A stretch of DNA of 64,000 bases from Ramlibacter montanisoli (GTDB lineage Bacteria; Pseudomonadota; Gammaproteobacteria; Burkholderiales; Burkholderiaceae_C): contig NZ_JABFCS010000001.1 in assembly GCF_013087525.1 (NCBI RefSeq), positions 1-64,000 of the forward strand. The letters run 5' to 3'. The notes beneath the pieces were generated by a model that was not told the origin of the DNA, searched no databases, and worked only from the letters and a program-made list of their open reading frames with translations. Shown here one piece after another: positions 56,003 to 64,000 of this stretch (positions are counted from its first letter, which is position 1; each line of letters starts with the position of its first letter). The translations under genes were made by a program, and so were the position numbers.

Positions 56003-56434
56003 ATGGATCTCTTCCCGTTTTTGCAGCAGAACTGGGCGCTGGTACTGATCGCGCTCGTCTCGGGGACCTTGCTGCTGTGGCCGGGCATCGCCGCCAGCGC
56101 GCGCTCGGGCCTGACGCCGACCGACGCCGTGCAGCTGATCAACCGCGAGAAGGCGGTGGTGGTGGACGTGGGCGAGGCCGAGGAGTTCGCCGCCGGCCAC
56201 ATCAGCGGCGCGCGCAACATCCCCGTGGCCGACTTCGACCAGCGCCTGCCCGAGGTGGTGAAGAACAAGACCGTGCCGCTGATCCTGGTGTGCCCCAGCG
56301 GCGCCCGCGCCCAGCGCTGCCTGGCCAAGGCGAAAACCCTGGGGTACGAAAAGGCTGTCGTCCTGGGTGGCGGACTTCGCGCGTGGAAAGACGCTAACCT
56401 GCCGGTCGAAAAACCTGAACCGTTGGCACCATAG
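56003..56434 (+). CDS. Membrane-anchored rhodanese-like protein
   Basis: A 143-residue protein with an N-terminal membrane segment (NWALVLIALVSGTLLLWPGIA) and one rhodanese domain: VVVDVGEAEEFAAGHISGARNIP, active-site loop VCPSGARAQ (Cys nucleophile) and LGGGLRAWKDANLPV. It handles sulfane sulfur, probably on the cytoplasmic side. It is 4 bases before grxC and heads the run rhodanese-grxC | secB-gpsA. Confidence 0.9.
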   Translation: MDLFPFLQQNWALVLIALVSGTLLLWPGIAASARSGLTPTDAVQLINREKAVVVDVGEAEEFAAGHISGARNIPVADFDQRLPEVVKNKTVPLILVCPSGARAQRCLAKAKTLGYEKAVVLGGGLRAWKDANLPVEKPEPLAP

Positions 56435-56438
56435 ACCC

Positions 56439-56707
56439 ATGCAGCCCGTCAAGATGTACACCACGGCCGTTTGCCCCCCTACTGCATCCGCGCCAAGCAG
56501 ATCCTCAAGTCCAAAGGCGTCGACACCATAGAGGAGATCCGCGTCGACATGCAGCCGGACGAGCGCGCCAGGATGATGGAGATCACCGGCCGGCGCACCG
56601 TGCCGCAGATCTTCATCGGCGACACCCACGTCGGCGGCTGCGACGACCTGATCGCCCTGGACGGCCGCGGCGGCCTCGTGCCGCTCCTCAATGGCGTGGC
56701 CGGCTGA
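56439..56707 (+). CDS. grxC: Glutaredoxin 3
   Basis: About 87 residues. KMYTTAVC is followed by PYCIRAKQILKSKGV, giving the CPYC redox site, then TVPQIFIGDTHVGGCDDL. The C run at 56474-56479 has six bases where four would keep CPYC in frame, so a sequencing slip is likely. It reduces disulfides with glutathione in the cytoplasm. It is followed by a terminator before secB. Confidence 0.9.
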
Positions 56708-56757
56708 GGCGAACCGCTCCCGCCCGCCTGCGATAATCGCGGACTGACACGCACTGC

Positions 56758-56787
56758 GCCCGCCGGAGCGTTCCGCGCGGGCTTTTT
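56758..56787 (+). terminator. Terminator between grxC and secB
   Basis: GCCCGC (56758-56763) and GCGGGC (56777-56782) form a short stem with a 13-base loop, followed by TTTTT (56783-56787). It ends 24 bases before the secB ATG. Confidence 0.6.
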
Positions 56788-56811
56788 CATTCGCTTCGAA
56801 AGGCAAGGGCC

Positions 56812-57275
56812 ATGGCCGACAACAACGATCCCGTTTTCCAGATCCAGCGCGTCTACATGAAGGAGGCTTCGCTGGAGCAGCCGAATTCCCCCGCCATCCT
56901 GCTGGAGCAGGAGCAGCCGAGCGTGGACATCCAGCTGGGCGTGGAAGCGCAGCAGGCCGCCGACGGCATGTTCGGGTCTCCGTCACCGCCACCGTCACCA
57001 CCAAGATCAAGGAGCGCACGGTGTTCCTGGCCGAGGTGAAGCAGGCCGGCATCTTCGAGATCCGCAACCTCCCCGCCGACCAGATGCAGGCCGTGATGGG
57101 CATCGCCTGCCCGCAGATCGTCTATCCCTACCTGCGCGGCAACGTCTCCGACATGATCACGCGCGCCGGCTTCCCGCCGGTGCACCTGGCCGAGATCAAC
57201 TTCCAGGCGATGTACGAGCAGCAGCAGCAGGCGCAGCAGGCGCCCCAGGGCTCGGGCATCATCACCTCCGCGTAA
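56812..57275 (+). CDS. secB: Protein-export chaperone SecB
   Basis: About 154 residues. The N-terminus ([39 protein letters not shown]) and the core [67 protein letters not shown] are typical. One A is missing near 56974; restoring it gives [20 protein letters not shown]. SecB keeps preproteins unfolded and hands them to SecA. The Gln-rich tail is usual. gpsA begins 24 bases later. Confidence 0.95.
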
Positions 57276-57299
57276 GCGGCCCACGGCGCCCACCGCGCG

Positions 57300-58307
57300 A
57301 TGGACATCCTGGTGCTCGGGGCCGGTGCCTGGGGCACCGCGCTCGCCATCAGCGCGGGTGCGCGGCACCGCGTCACCCTGTGGGCGCGCGATGCCGCGCA
57401 GGCCGCGGACATCGCCGCGCGCGGCGAGAACCTCCACTACCTTCCCGGTTGCCGCCTGCCCGCGGGCGTGGCCCTGGCTTCCCGTGAAGCGGGGGACCTC
57501 GCCGGCCTGGCGCAACGCCACGAACTGGTGGTCGTCGCCACGCCGATGGCGGGCCTGCGCGAGATGCTCACCGCGCTGCGCGATTGCGAGCGGCCGGTCG
57601 CCTGGCTGTGCAAGGGATTCGAGGCGCCCGCGACGCGTCCCTACGGCCTGCTCGGGCACGAGATCCGCGCCGAGGTCGCGCCGCGCCTGGCGGCCGGTGT
57701 GCTGAGCGGCCCGAGCTTCGCGCAGGAAGTGGCGAACGCGCGGCCGACGGCGCTGGTCGCCGCCAGCGACTCCGCTGTCGTGCGCGATGCGCTGGTCGCC
57801 GCCTTCCATGGCCCCTCGCTGCGCATCTACGCGAACGAGGACCTGCCCGGCGTGGAAGTGGGCGGCGCGGTGAAGAACGTGCTGGCCATCGCCACCGGCC
57901 TGTGCGACGGGCTGGCGCTGGGGCTGAACGCGCGCGCCGCGCTGGTCACGCGCGGTCTGGCGGAGATGACCCGGCTGCTGGGCGTGGCGCTGGGCGCCCG
58001 CGCGGAAACCTTCATGGGCCTGTCCGGCCTGGGCGACCTGGTGCTCACGGCCACCGGCGACCTGAGCCGCAACCGCCGGGTGGGCCTGCTGCTGGCCCAG
58101 GGCCACACGCTGCAGCAGGCGGTGGATTCCCTCGGCCACGTGGCCGAAGGCGTCTATAGCGCCCGCACGGTGGTGGAGCGGGCGCGGCGCCTGGGCATCG
58201 AGATGCCGATCGCCGCCGCCGTGGTCGACCTGCTCGATGGCCGGCTGGCCCCGGCCGCGGCGGTGGCCGCGCTCATGGGCCGCGACCCGGCCGCAGAATA
58301 TTCCTAG
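57300..58307 (+). CDS. gpsA: Glycerol-3-phosphate dehydrogenase [NAD(P)+]
   Basis: A 335-residue enzyme making glycerol-3-phosphate from DHAP for phospholipids. NAD site [21 protein letters not shown], catalytic Lys in [18 protein letters not shown], and [25 protein letters not shown]. The length is normal. It lies downstream of secB, a common arrangement. The same metabolite is imported by the ugp system at 4.2-9.1 kb. Confidence 0.96.
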   Translation: MDILVLGAGAWGTALAISAGARHRVTLWARDAAQAADIAARGENLHYLPGCRLPAGVALASREAGDLAGLAQRHELVVVATPMAGLREMLTALRDCERPVAWLCKGFEAPATRPYGLLGHEIRAEVAPRLAAGVLSGPSFAQEVANARPTALVAASDSAVVRDALVAAFHGPSLRIYANEDLPGVEVGGAVKNVLAIATGLCDGLALGLNARAALVTRGLAEMTRLLGVALGARAETFMGLSGLGDLVLTATGDLSRNRRVGLLLAQGHTLQQAVDSLGHVAEGVYSARTVVERARRLGIEMPIAAAVVDLLDGRLAPAAAVAALMGRDPAAEYS

Positions 58308-58388
58308 CGCTTGCTAGGGACCTTCCCGCCCCCTCGCGCAGGAGGGCTGGGCGAGACTGGGAGTTCCCACCACAACGGAGCCTTCCCC

Positions 58389-59048
58389 ATGCGCCGCATT
58401 CCCCTGGTCCTCGCGCTTTCGTCCGCCACCCTCCTTGCGGCCTGTGCCGGCATGGGAGGAATGATGGGCGGCGGCAATCCCATGGGCTTCTTCGTCACCA
58501 GCAGCAACCCCGGCAACGGCGCCGACTTCGGCGGCCTGGCGGGCGCGGACCGCCATTGCCAGGCACTGGCGACGGCAGCGGGCGCCGGCGGCAAGACCTG
58601 GCGGGCCTATCTCAGCACCACGGGGGCCGGCGGCGAGAACGCGCGCGACCGCATCGGCCGCGGGCCCTGGATGAACGCCAAGGGCGTGGTCATTGCCAGC
58701 GACGTCAACCAGCTGCACGGCACCAACCAGATCACCAAGGCCACCGCCCTGAACGAGCGCGGCGAGGTGGTGATGGGCCGCGGCGACGCGGTGAACATGC
58801 ACGACATCCTGACCGGCTCGACGCCGGACGGGCGCGCCACGGCCGGGGGCACTGCGGACACCACCTGCGGCAACTGGACCCGCAGCGGGGAGGGCTCGGC
58901 CATCGTCGGCCACCACGACCGCATGGGCCTCAACGAGGAGCCGCCGGCCAAGTCCTGGAATTCCTCGCACGGCTCGCGCGGCTGCAGCCTGCCGGCGCTG
59001 CGCGGCACCGGCGGCGACGGCCGCCTCTACTGCTTCGCGGCCAACTAG
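58389..59048 (+). CDS. Lectin-like (C-type-lectin-fold) lipoprotein
   Basis: A 219-residue protein with a lipobox (SATLLAAC, Cys about residue 19), a Gly/Met-rich spacer, and a domain starting FFVTSSNPGNGADFGGLAGADRHCQALATAAG. It ends with paired cysteines (CGNWT ... RGCSLPALRGTGGDGRLYCFAAN), as in DUF1554/endostatin-like lectin folds. The ATG at 58389 is chosen because it makes a lipoprotein signal; an upstream start at 58311 does not. Its ligand is unknown. Confidence 0.75.
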   Translation: MRRIPLVLALSSATLLAACAGMGGMMGGGNPMGFFVTSSNPGNGADFGGLAGADRHCQALATAAGAGGKTWRAYLSTTGAGGENARDRIGRGPWMNAKGVVIASDVNQLHGTNQITKATALNERGEVVMGRGDAVNMHDILTGSTPDGRATAGGTADTTCGNWTRSGEGSAIVGHHDRMGLNEEPPAKSWNSSHGSRGCSLPALRGTGGDGRLYCFAAN

Positions 59049-59362
59049 GCGATCTTCATCATCGCGTCGCGCAGCTCGTCCAGATTGGATGGGCGCGTGA
59101 CGCGGGCGACTTCCTGGCCGTCCTTCAGGAACACCAGGGTCGGCCAGAGCTTCACGCGGAAGCTGCGGCCGAGCGGCCGCCCGGGCCCGTCTTCCACCTT
59201 GATGTGGCGCACGTCGGGGTGCGAGGCGAAGGCGCCGGCGATCAGCGGCTGGGCCGCGCGGCACCAGCCGCACCAGCCCGTGCCGAACTCCAGCACCGTG
59301 GGGCCCGCCAGCGCGTCCACCTCGGTGCGCGCGGGCTCGGTCGTCGCGTAAGTCGTTTCCAT
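59045..59362 (-). CDS. Thioredoxin-like protein (WCGWC)
   Basis: A 105-residue thioredoxin fold with the active site WCGWC (FGTGWCGWCRAAQPLIAGA), RVKLWPTLVFLKDGQEV (cis-Pro) and a C-terminal helix. It differs from housekeeping thioredoxin (WCGPC), so the redox potential or partner may differ. It has no signal peptide. Its stop overlaps that of the lectin gene (CTAG). Confidence 0.88.
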   Translation of the reverse strand: METTYATTEPARTEVDALAGPTVLEFGTGWCGWCRAAQPLIAGAFASHPDVRHIKVEDGPGRPLGRSFRVKLWPTLVFLKDGQEVARVTRPSNLDELRDAMMKIA

Positions 59363-59433
59363 TTGCCCATTGTCGGGCGAGCGGCCCGCGCCGGCAGTCG
59401 GAGATGCCCCCTGGCCCTGTCGGAGGCGGAGCG

Positions 59434-59832
59434 CTAGTCGAGTACCAGCTGGGTCTGCGTCACCACCGAGCAGAGCTTGCCCTCGGCGTTGCGGATGCTC
59501 GTCTGCCAGACCATGGTCGTGCGGCCGCGATGCAGCGCGACGCTTTCACCGGTCACGGTCGTATCCACCCGCGCGCCGCCGATGAACTTGGTGCTGGAGT
59601 CGGTGGTGGTCGTGCGCTTGCCCTGGGGCAGGTTGAGGAGGGTGCCGACCGCCCCCAGCGTGTCGGCGAAGGCCATGTGCGCGCCGCCATGCAGGATGCC
59701 TCCGGCCGTGCACAGCTCCGGCCGGACCAGCATGGTCGCGACCACGCGTTCGGGGGTGGCTTCGGTCAGCTGCACCCCCATCAGGCCGGGGAAGAGGGGG
59801 CGCAGCAGCTGCTGCAGCTGGTCCAGGTTCAT
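59434..59832 (-). CDS. PaaI-type hotdog-fold thioesterase
   Basis: A 132-residue hotdog protein. ELCTAGGILHGGAHMAFADTLGAVGT carries the HGG-x-H and catalytic Asp motif; TTTDSSTKFIGGARVDTTVTGES is typical of PaaI/YbgC/4-HBT members. It hydrolyses acyl-CoA esters. The ATG at 59832 (MNLDQLQQLL) is favoured over 59853. It is divergent from nadC. Confidence 0.88.
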   Translation of the reverse strand: MNLDQLQQLLRPLFPGLMGVQLTEATPERVVATMLVRPELCTAGGILHGGAHMAFADTLGAVGTLLNLPQGKRTTTTDSSTKFIGGARVDTTVTGESVALHRGRTTMVWQTSIRNAEGKLCSVVTQTQLVLD

Positions 59833-59912
59833 GGCGGGGCCTCCGGCGGCCACTGTACCGCCGCCAAGGCCGGTCCGCCGGCAGGGGCTCGCCTTGCCGG
59901 TATGCTCACCCC

Positions 59913-60778
59913 ATGAGCGCCGTGTTCGACTTCTCCCCTGCCGCCATTGCCGAACTCGCCCGTGCCGACGCCGCCCGGGCCCTGGAAGAGGACGTGGGTG
60001 GCGGCGACCTCACGGCGGCCCTGGTGGATCCGAAGCGCCGGGCGCTGGCCCGCGTGCTGGCCCGCGAAAGCGCCGTGATCTGCGGCGCGCCCTGGGCCGA
60101 GGCCGCCCTGCGCCAGGTGGAACCCGGCGCGAAGATCGAGTGGCTGGTGCGCGAGGGCGAGCGCTGCGCGGCCGACCAGGTGGTGCTGCAGGTCGAAGGA
60201 AGCGCGCGCGGCCTGCTGACCGCCGAACGCACCGCGCTGAACTTCCTGCAGCTGCTCAGCGCGGTCGCGACCAAGACCGCCACCTACGTCGAAGCCGTGC
60301 GCGGCACCCGCGCGCGGATCGTGGACACGCGCAAGACGCTCCCCGGCCTGCGCCTGGCGCAGAAGTACGCGGTGCGCACCGGCGGCGGCACCAACCACCG
60401 CATCGGCCTGTACGACGCGGTGCTGATCAAGGAAAACCACATCGCCGCGGCCGGCGGGTGACCCCGGTTCTGCGCGAGGCGCAGCGCGTGGCGGCGCAGG
60501 CGGGCTTCATCGAGATCGAGGTGGAGCGGCTGGACCAGCTGCAAGAGGCGCTGGCCGCGGGCGCGAAGATGGTCCTGCTGGACAACATGGACATGGCGAC
60601 GCTGCGCGAGGCGGTGCGCATCAACGCGGGACGCGCGATCCTGGAGATCTCCGGCGGCGTGACGCTGGAACGCCTGCGTGCCCTTGCCGAAACCGGCGTG
60701 GACCGCATCTCCATCGGTACCCTCACCAAGGACGTGAAGGCCACGGACTTCTCGATGCGCCTGAAGGAAATCGAATGA
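59913..60778 (+). CDS. nadC: Nicotinate-nucleotide pyrophosphorylase (carboxylating)
   Basis: About 288 residues making nicotinate mononucleotide from quinolinate and [56 protein letters not shown] and [31 protein letters not shown] are all present. The run of G near 60457 is one base short, splitting the gene after AAAGG; adding it gives [13 protein letters not shown]. The stop overlaps nadA (ATGA). No nadB is in the window. Confidence 0.95.
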
Positions 60779-61893
60779 GTGCAGTGATCCCCATCAAGCA
60801 GGTCGAGTACGAGCACCCGCTGCCCGGCAGCACCTGCGACACCAAGTTCGCCTGGGCGCGCGTGCCGGCCGAGCCCACGCCGGGCGAGCGCATCGCGCTC
60901 AAGGACAAGATCAAGCGGCTGCTCAAGGAACGCAACGCCGTGATGGTCTCGCACTACTACGTGCACCCGGACCTGCAGGACCTGGCGGAAGAGACCGGCG
61001 GCATCGTCAGCGACTCGCTGGAGATGGCGCGCTTCGGGCGCGACCACGCGGCGCAGACCCTGGTGGTCTCGGGCGTGAAGTTCATGGGCGAGACGGCCAA
61101 GATCCTGTCGCCGGAAAAGCGCGTGCTGATGCCCGACCTGGACGCGACCTGCTCGCTGGACCTCGGCTGCCCCGCCGACGAATTCGACGCCTTCTGCAGG
61201 CAGCATCCGGACCGCACGGTGGTGGTGTACGCCAACACGAGTGCCGCGGTGAAGGCGCGCTCGGACTGGCTGGTCACTTCCAGCTGCGCACTGGACATCG
61301 TGGGCGCGCTCAAGGCCAAGGGCCACAAGATCCTGTGGGCGCCCGACAAGCACCTGGGCAGCTACATCCAGCGCGAGACCGGTGCCGACATGGTGTTCTG
61401 GAACGGCTCGTGCATCGTGCACGACGAGTTCAAGGCCTTCGAGCTCTCGGACCTGAAGAAGCAGTACCCTAACGCCAAGGTGCTGGTGCATCCGGAGTCG
61501 CCGGCCGACGTGGTGGCGCTGGCCGATGCGGTGGGCTCCACCTCCGCGATCCTGAAGTCCGCGCGCGAGATGGACGCCAGGGAGTTCATCGTCGCCACCG
61601 ACAACGGCATGATGCACAAGCTGCGCACGCTGAACCCGGGCAAGGTGTTCATCGAGGCGCCGACGGCCGGCAACAGCGCCACCTGCAAGAGCTGCGCGCA
61701 CTGCCCGTGGATGGCCATGAACGGCCTGGCGGGCCTGGCGCACGTGCTGGAGACCGGCGAGAACGAGGTGCTGGTGGATCCGGCCCTGGGCGAGCGGGCC
61801 CGCGTGCCGATCGACCGCATGCTGGCCTTCACCGCGGCGCTCAAGGCGGGCCAGCCCGCCGGGGCGCTGGTGCCGAACATCGGCGCCGCCTGA
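60775..61893 (+). CDS. nadA: Quinolinate synthase A
   Basis: A 372-residue [4Fe-4S] enzyme condensing iminoaspartate with [37 protein letters not shown], the cluster Cys in CSLDLGCP and SSCALD, and [10 protein letters not shown] are visible, as is [12 protein letters not shown]. The length is normal for the NadA type. The start overlaps nadC by four bases. Confidence 0.96.
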   Translation: MSAVIPIKQVEYEHPLPGSTCDTKFAWARVPAEPTPGERIALKDKIKRLLKERNAVMVSHYYVHPDLQDLAEETGGIVSDSLEMARFGRDHAAQTLVVSGVKFMGETAKILSPEKRVLMPDLDATCSLDLGCPADEFDAFCRQHPDRTVVVYANTSAAVKARSDWLVTSSCALDIVGALKAKGHKILWAPDKHLGSYIQRETGADMVFWNGSCIVHDEFKAFELSDLKKQYPNAKVLVHPESPADVVALADAVGSTSAILKSAREMDAREFIVATDNGMMHKLRTLNPGKVFIEAPTAGNSATCKSCAHCPWMAMNGLAGLAHVLETGENEVLVDPALGERARVPIDRMLAFTAALKAGQPAGALVPNIGAA

Positions 61894-61899
61894 GCGACG

Positions 61900-63951
61900 C
61901 TAGCGCAGCCTGCGCGTGGCGCTGAAGTGCCAGGCGTCGCTGCTGGCCACCAGCGCCAGCAGCAGCCAGGTGATCAGCGCCGAGACCACGCTGAAGCCGG
62001 AGACGTCCATCTTCGGGCCCTTCAGGGCCCAGGCGACCGGCCACCACTCGTAGATCGCCAGCAGCACCGCCGCCGTGAACAGCACGACGCCGGTGGTGAA
62101 GCGCCCCTGCAGCCACTGCCCGGTGCCCGGCACCACGAAGGAGGCGATCACCTCGTGCCAGCGGCGCGGCGTGCGCGTGCCCAGGCTCTCGATCGCCACC
62201 GTCTCGTCGGGCATCGCCGGCGAGGACATCAGCAGCTGCGCGACGCGCCGCGCGCTGGCCGAACTGGCGCAGCGGAACTGCAGCGTGGTGCCGGTGGTGA
62301 AGGTGAGGGCCAGGTTGGGCGAGCGCACCAGCAGGCGCAGCCAGGGCGCGTGGCCGCGCGCGCCCGGCGCGTGCTCCGGCGGGCCGGCGAACACGACGGA
62401 ACGGCGCGGCCACTCGCTGAGCAGGCGGCGCTCGCGCGCCGACGCCGCGAACAGCAGCACGCGCCGGTTGGTCACCAGCAGCCAGCGGTCCCGCCAGCCG
62501 GGCAGGTACACCGATTCGCGCGCCACCTCGCCTTCCAGCTTCACCCGGTCGAAGTCGTCGTGCGAACGCAGCCACTCCACGGCGCGGTGGTTCAGCGCGG
62601 GCTCATAGGCCGGCTGCGCCGCCAGCCGCTCGTGCCGCCACTGTTCCCAGAAGGCCACCGGCACCATGGGCACCAGCACGGTCAGCAGCATGAGGCGCAG
62701 CGATCCGAAGACATCCGCCGGCGCCGGGCCGATCAGCCACAGGTGCAGCAGCGGGAAGGCGATGAACAGGGCTGCGGCGGCGACCGCCACCCGCACCGCG
62801 AGCGGCAGCCCGTAGATGCGCATGCGCTGGCGTGCCAGGTCGCGCAGCGGCGCCGCCTGGGCCGCGGCCTGGCCGCCTTCGCGGGCGGCGATCAGCTCGC
62901 GGGCGGCCAGCTTCTTGTGGCGCACATAGGCTGCGATGCCGGCCAGCAACAGCAGGGCCGACAACAGGAAGGCGTAGCGCGATCCCAGGGTGCGCCAGAA
63001 CTGGCGGTCCTCGCGCATCTGCCGCATCAGCGAACGCACCTGCGGGTCGCCGAAGGGCTCCTCCGTCAGCCGGTCGGGCGCGAAGCGCAGCACGCGGAAG
63101 CCGTCGCCGTCCACCGCCAGCAGCTTGCCGTCGAACCAGGCGATGTCGCGCAGCTGCAGGATGGGGTGCTCGTTGTAGACCACCTGCGAGCCGTCGGCGA
63201 ACACGTCCACCAGGTGGCCAGGCTCCATCAGGTGGCCCACGCGCGACAGGGTGGCGACGGGCGACTGGCCGGTGGCGGGCAGCGGCAGTCCCTGCGACGC
63301 GATCGCCTCGCCCAGGTAGGGATAGCCCGCGGGGGCCGGCCGCAGGCCGATCGTCTTCTTCACCGCCAGCGTCGACGCATCCAGCAGGTGCAGGGCGAAG
63401 CGGTTGGTGTCCGTGGTCCACCATCCTTCGGACGACCACCACAGCCCGTTGGTGAAGCGGTAGGTGCCGGGCGCCGTGCGCGCCTTGAAGCGGCCTTCGC
63501 GGTCGAACAGGAGCACGGCGTGCCCGCCACCGGTGCCGACGGCGATGGAGCCGTCGGGCGCAACCGCGAGGTGGATGGCGCGCAGGTAGTTGTCGACGAA
63601 GTCCGAAGGCCACTGCGGCGTGATGGTGCGCACGCGGGCCAGCGTGGCCCGCTCCACCACCTGCCAGGCGAGGTCGCCGCGGCTGGTGAGCAGGGCCTGG
63701 CCCTGCGGCGCCAGCACGATGTTGCTGATGGCCTCCGAGAAGCCCAGTTCACGCGCCGTGCGCTGCCCCTTGCGGCGGCCCTCGCGGTCCAGGATCCACA
63801 GATCCTCGTTGACCCCCAGCCAGACGGTGTTCTCGTCGATGGCCTGCAGCGCCCCCGGCCCCTGGATGGCCACGGACTTCTGGTTCGCGGCGTAGGTCGC
63901 GGCGATGCCCACGAGCGCGAGCGCGAGCAGCCAGGTGGCCAGCTGCTTCAT
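61900..63951 (-). CDS. Multi-domain membrane protein: propeller-like sensor, PH-like domain, C-terminal membrane pair
   Basis: A 683-residue protein I do not recognise. In order: a signal anchor (KQLATWLLALALVGIAATYA), about 300 residues of repeated beta-blade-like units (WLGVNEDLWILDREGRRKG, HAVLLFDREGRFKA, DIAWFDGKLLAVDGDGFRVLRF), a membrane segment at about 330-350, two more at about 385-440, a cytoplasmic PH-like part (RESVYLPGWRDRWLLVTNRRVLLF), then a VPGTGQWLQGRFTTG motif and two C-terminal membrane segments. ATG 63951 is chosen for its signal; 63981 is possible. It is convergent with nadA. Confidence 0.65.
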   Translation of the reverse strand: MKQLATWLLALALVGIAATYAANQKSVAIQGPGALQAIDENTVWLGVNEDLWILDREGRRKGQRTARELGFSEAISNIVLAPQGQALLTSRGDLAWQVVERATLARVRTITPQWPSDFVDNYLRAIHLAVAPDGSIAVGTGGGHAVLLFDREGRFKARTAPGTYRFTNGLWWSSEGWWTTDTNRFALHLLDASTLAVKKTIGLRPAPAGYPYLGEAIASQGLPLPATGQSPVATLSRVGHLMEPGHLVDVFADGSQVVYNEHPILQLRDIAWFDGKLLAVDGDGFRVLRFAPDRLTEEPFGDPQVRSLMRQMREDRQFWRTLGSRYAFLLSALLLLAGIAAYVRHKKLAARELIAAREGGQAAAQAAPLRDLARQRMRIYGLPLAVRVAVAAAALFIAFPLLHLWLIGPAPADVFGSLRLMLLTVLVPMVPVAFWEQWRHERLAAQPAYEPALNHRAVEWLRSHDDFDRVKLEGEVARESVYLPGWRDRWLLVTNRRVLLFAASARERRLLSEWPRRSVVFAGPPEHAPGARGHAPWLRLLVRSPNLALTFTTGTTLQFRCASSASARRVAQLLMSSPAMPDETVAIESLGTRTPRRWHEVIASFVVPGTGQWLQGRFTTGVVLFTAAVLLAIYEWWPVAWALKGPKMDVSGFSVVSALITWLLLALVASSDAWHFSATRRLR

Positions 63952-64000
63952 GCCTTGCGCCGATTCCGGACGATTCCCCATCGCGATCCCGCCTTCCTTG

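Noticed and set aside
59913..60778. nadC as a real pseudogene, with similar readings for secB, grxC and DUF883
   Set aside because: A single base in a short homopolymer restores each, and the same pattern affects many unrelated genes, which fits sequence error better than decay.

Overview
The window looks like chromosomal DNA from a high-GC betaproteobacterium of the Burkholderiales, most likely a Comamonadaceae member such as Ramlibacter or Variovorax. This is an inference from gene content, gene order and protein wording, not from a search. Coding density is very high: 66 protein genes are called, no gap exceeds 300 bases, and no rRNA, tRNA, IS element or CRISPR array was seen. The content is mostly housekeeping and metabolism.

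Layout: 1-1.5 kb holds an aromatic ring-cleavage type pair (FAD monooxygenase, VOC protein) on the minus strand. 1.7-4.2 kb is a rubrerythrin / GlpC-like Fe-S protein / DUF3501 module. 4.2-9.1 kb is a complete glycerol-3-phosphate uptake operon, ugpBAEC-ugpQ (minus). 9.3-16.9 kb carries a giant FAD/Fe-S oxidoreductase, a HIT protein, a double-FecR protein and a TpsB outer-membrane transporter. 16.9-21.3 kb is the ubiquinone region (DUF971, ubiE, Tim44-like, ubiJ, ubiB). 21.4-25.7 kb holds a sodium:solute symporter followed by fmdB-type, DUF502 and aspS. 25.8-30.9 kb is a tightly packed run: nudB, an EEP nuclease, clsB, a ligase-associated exonuclease and an ATP-dependent DNA ligase. 31-34.5 kb is folE, a BLUF photoreceptor, DUF429, DUF2784 and a cysteine-rich flavodoxin-like protein. 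34.5-38.1 kb is an acyl-CoA synthetase / 3-hydroxybutyrate dehydrogenase operon facing a lone LivK-like receptor.

38.1-43.6 kb (minus) is an apparent five-gene operon: two Bug-type solute receptors, a sulfatase, a SulP anion transporter and a PAS-LuxR regulator. I read it as a candidate organosulfate uptake and desulfation unit. 43.7-46.2 kb is the Lhr-type helicase that normally sits beside the ligase and exonuclease; here it is 12.8 kb away. 46.3-52.7 kb is an envelope-stress neighbourhood (two BON lipoproteins, zinc metallopeptidase, YqjE-like and DUF883 membrane proteins, DUF1328) ending in a CHASE3 histidine kinase and two response regulators. 52.7-58.3 kb is the common block moeB, ctpA, gpmA | rhodanese, grxC, secB, gpsA. 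58.4-64 kb has a lectin-like lipoprotein, thioredoxin, thioesterase, nadC-nadA and a large multi-domain membrane protein of unknown function.

An important caveat: about 18 of the 66 genes, including essential ones such as nadC, need one or more single-base corrections to read through. Most are missing bases, often in short homopolymers. This looks like uncorrected long-read or draft-assembly error rather than biology, so these genes are annotated as intact CDSs with the break noted.
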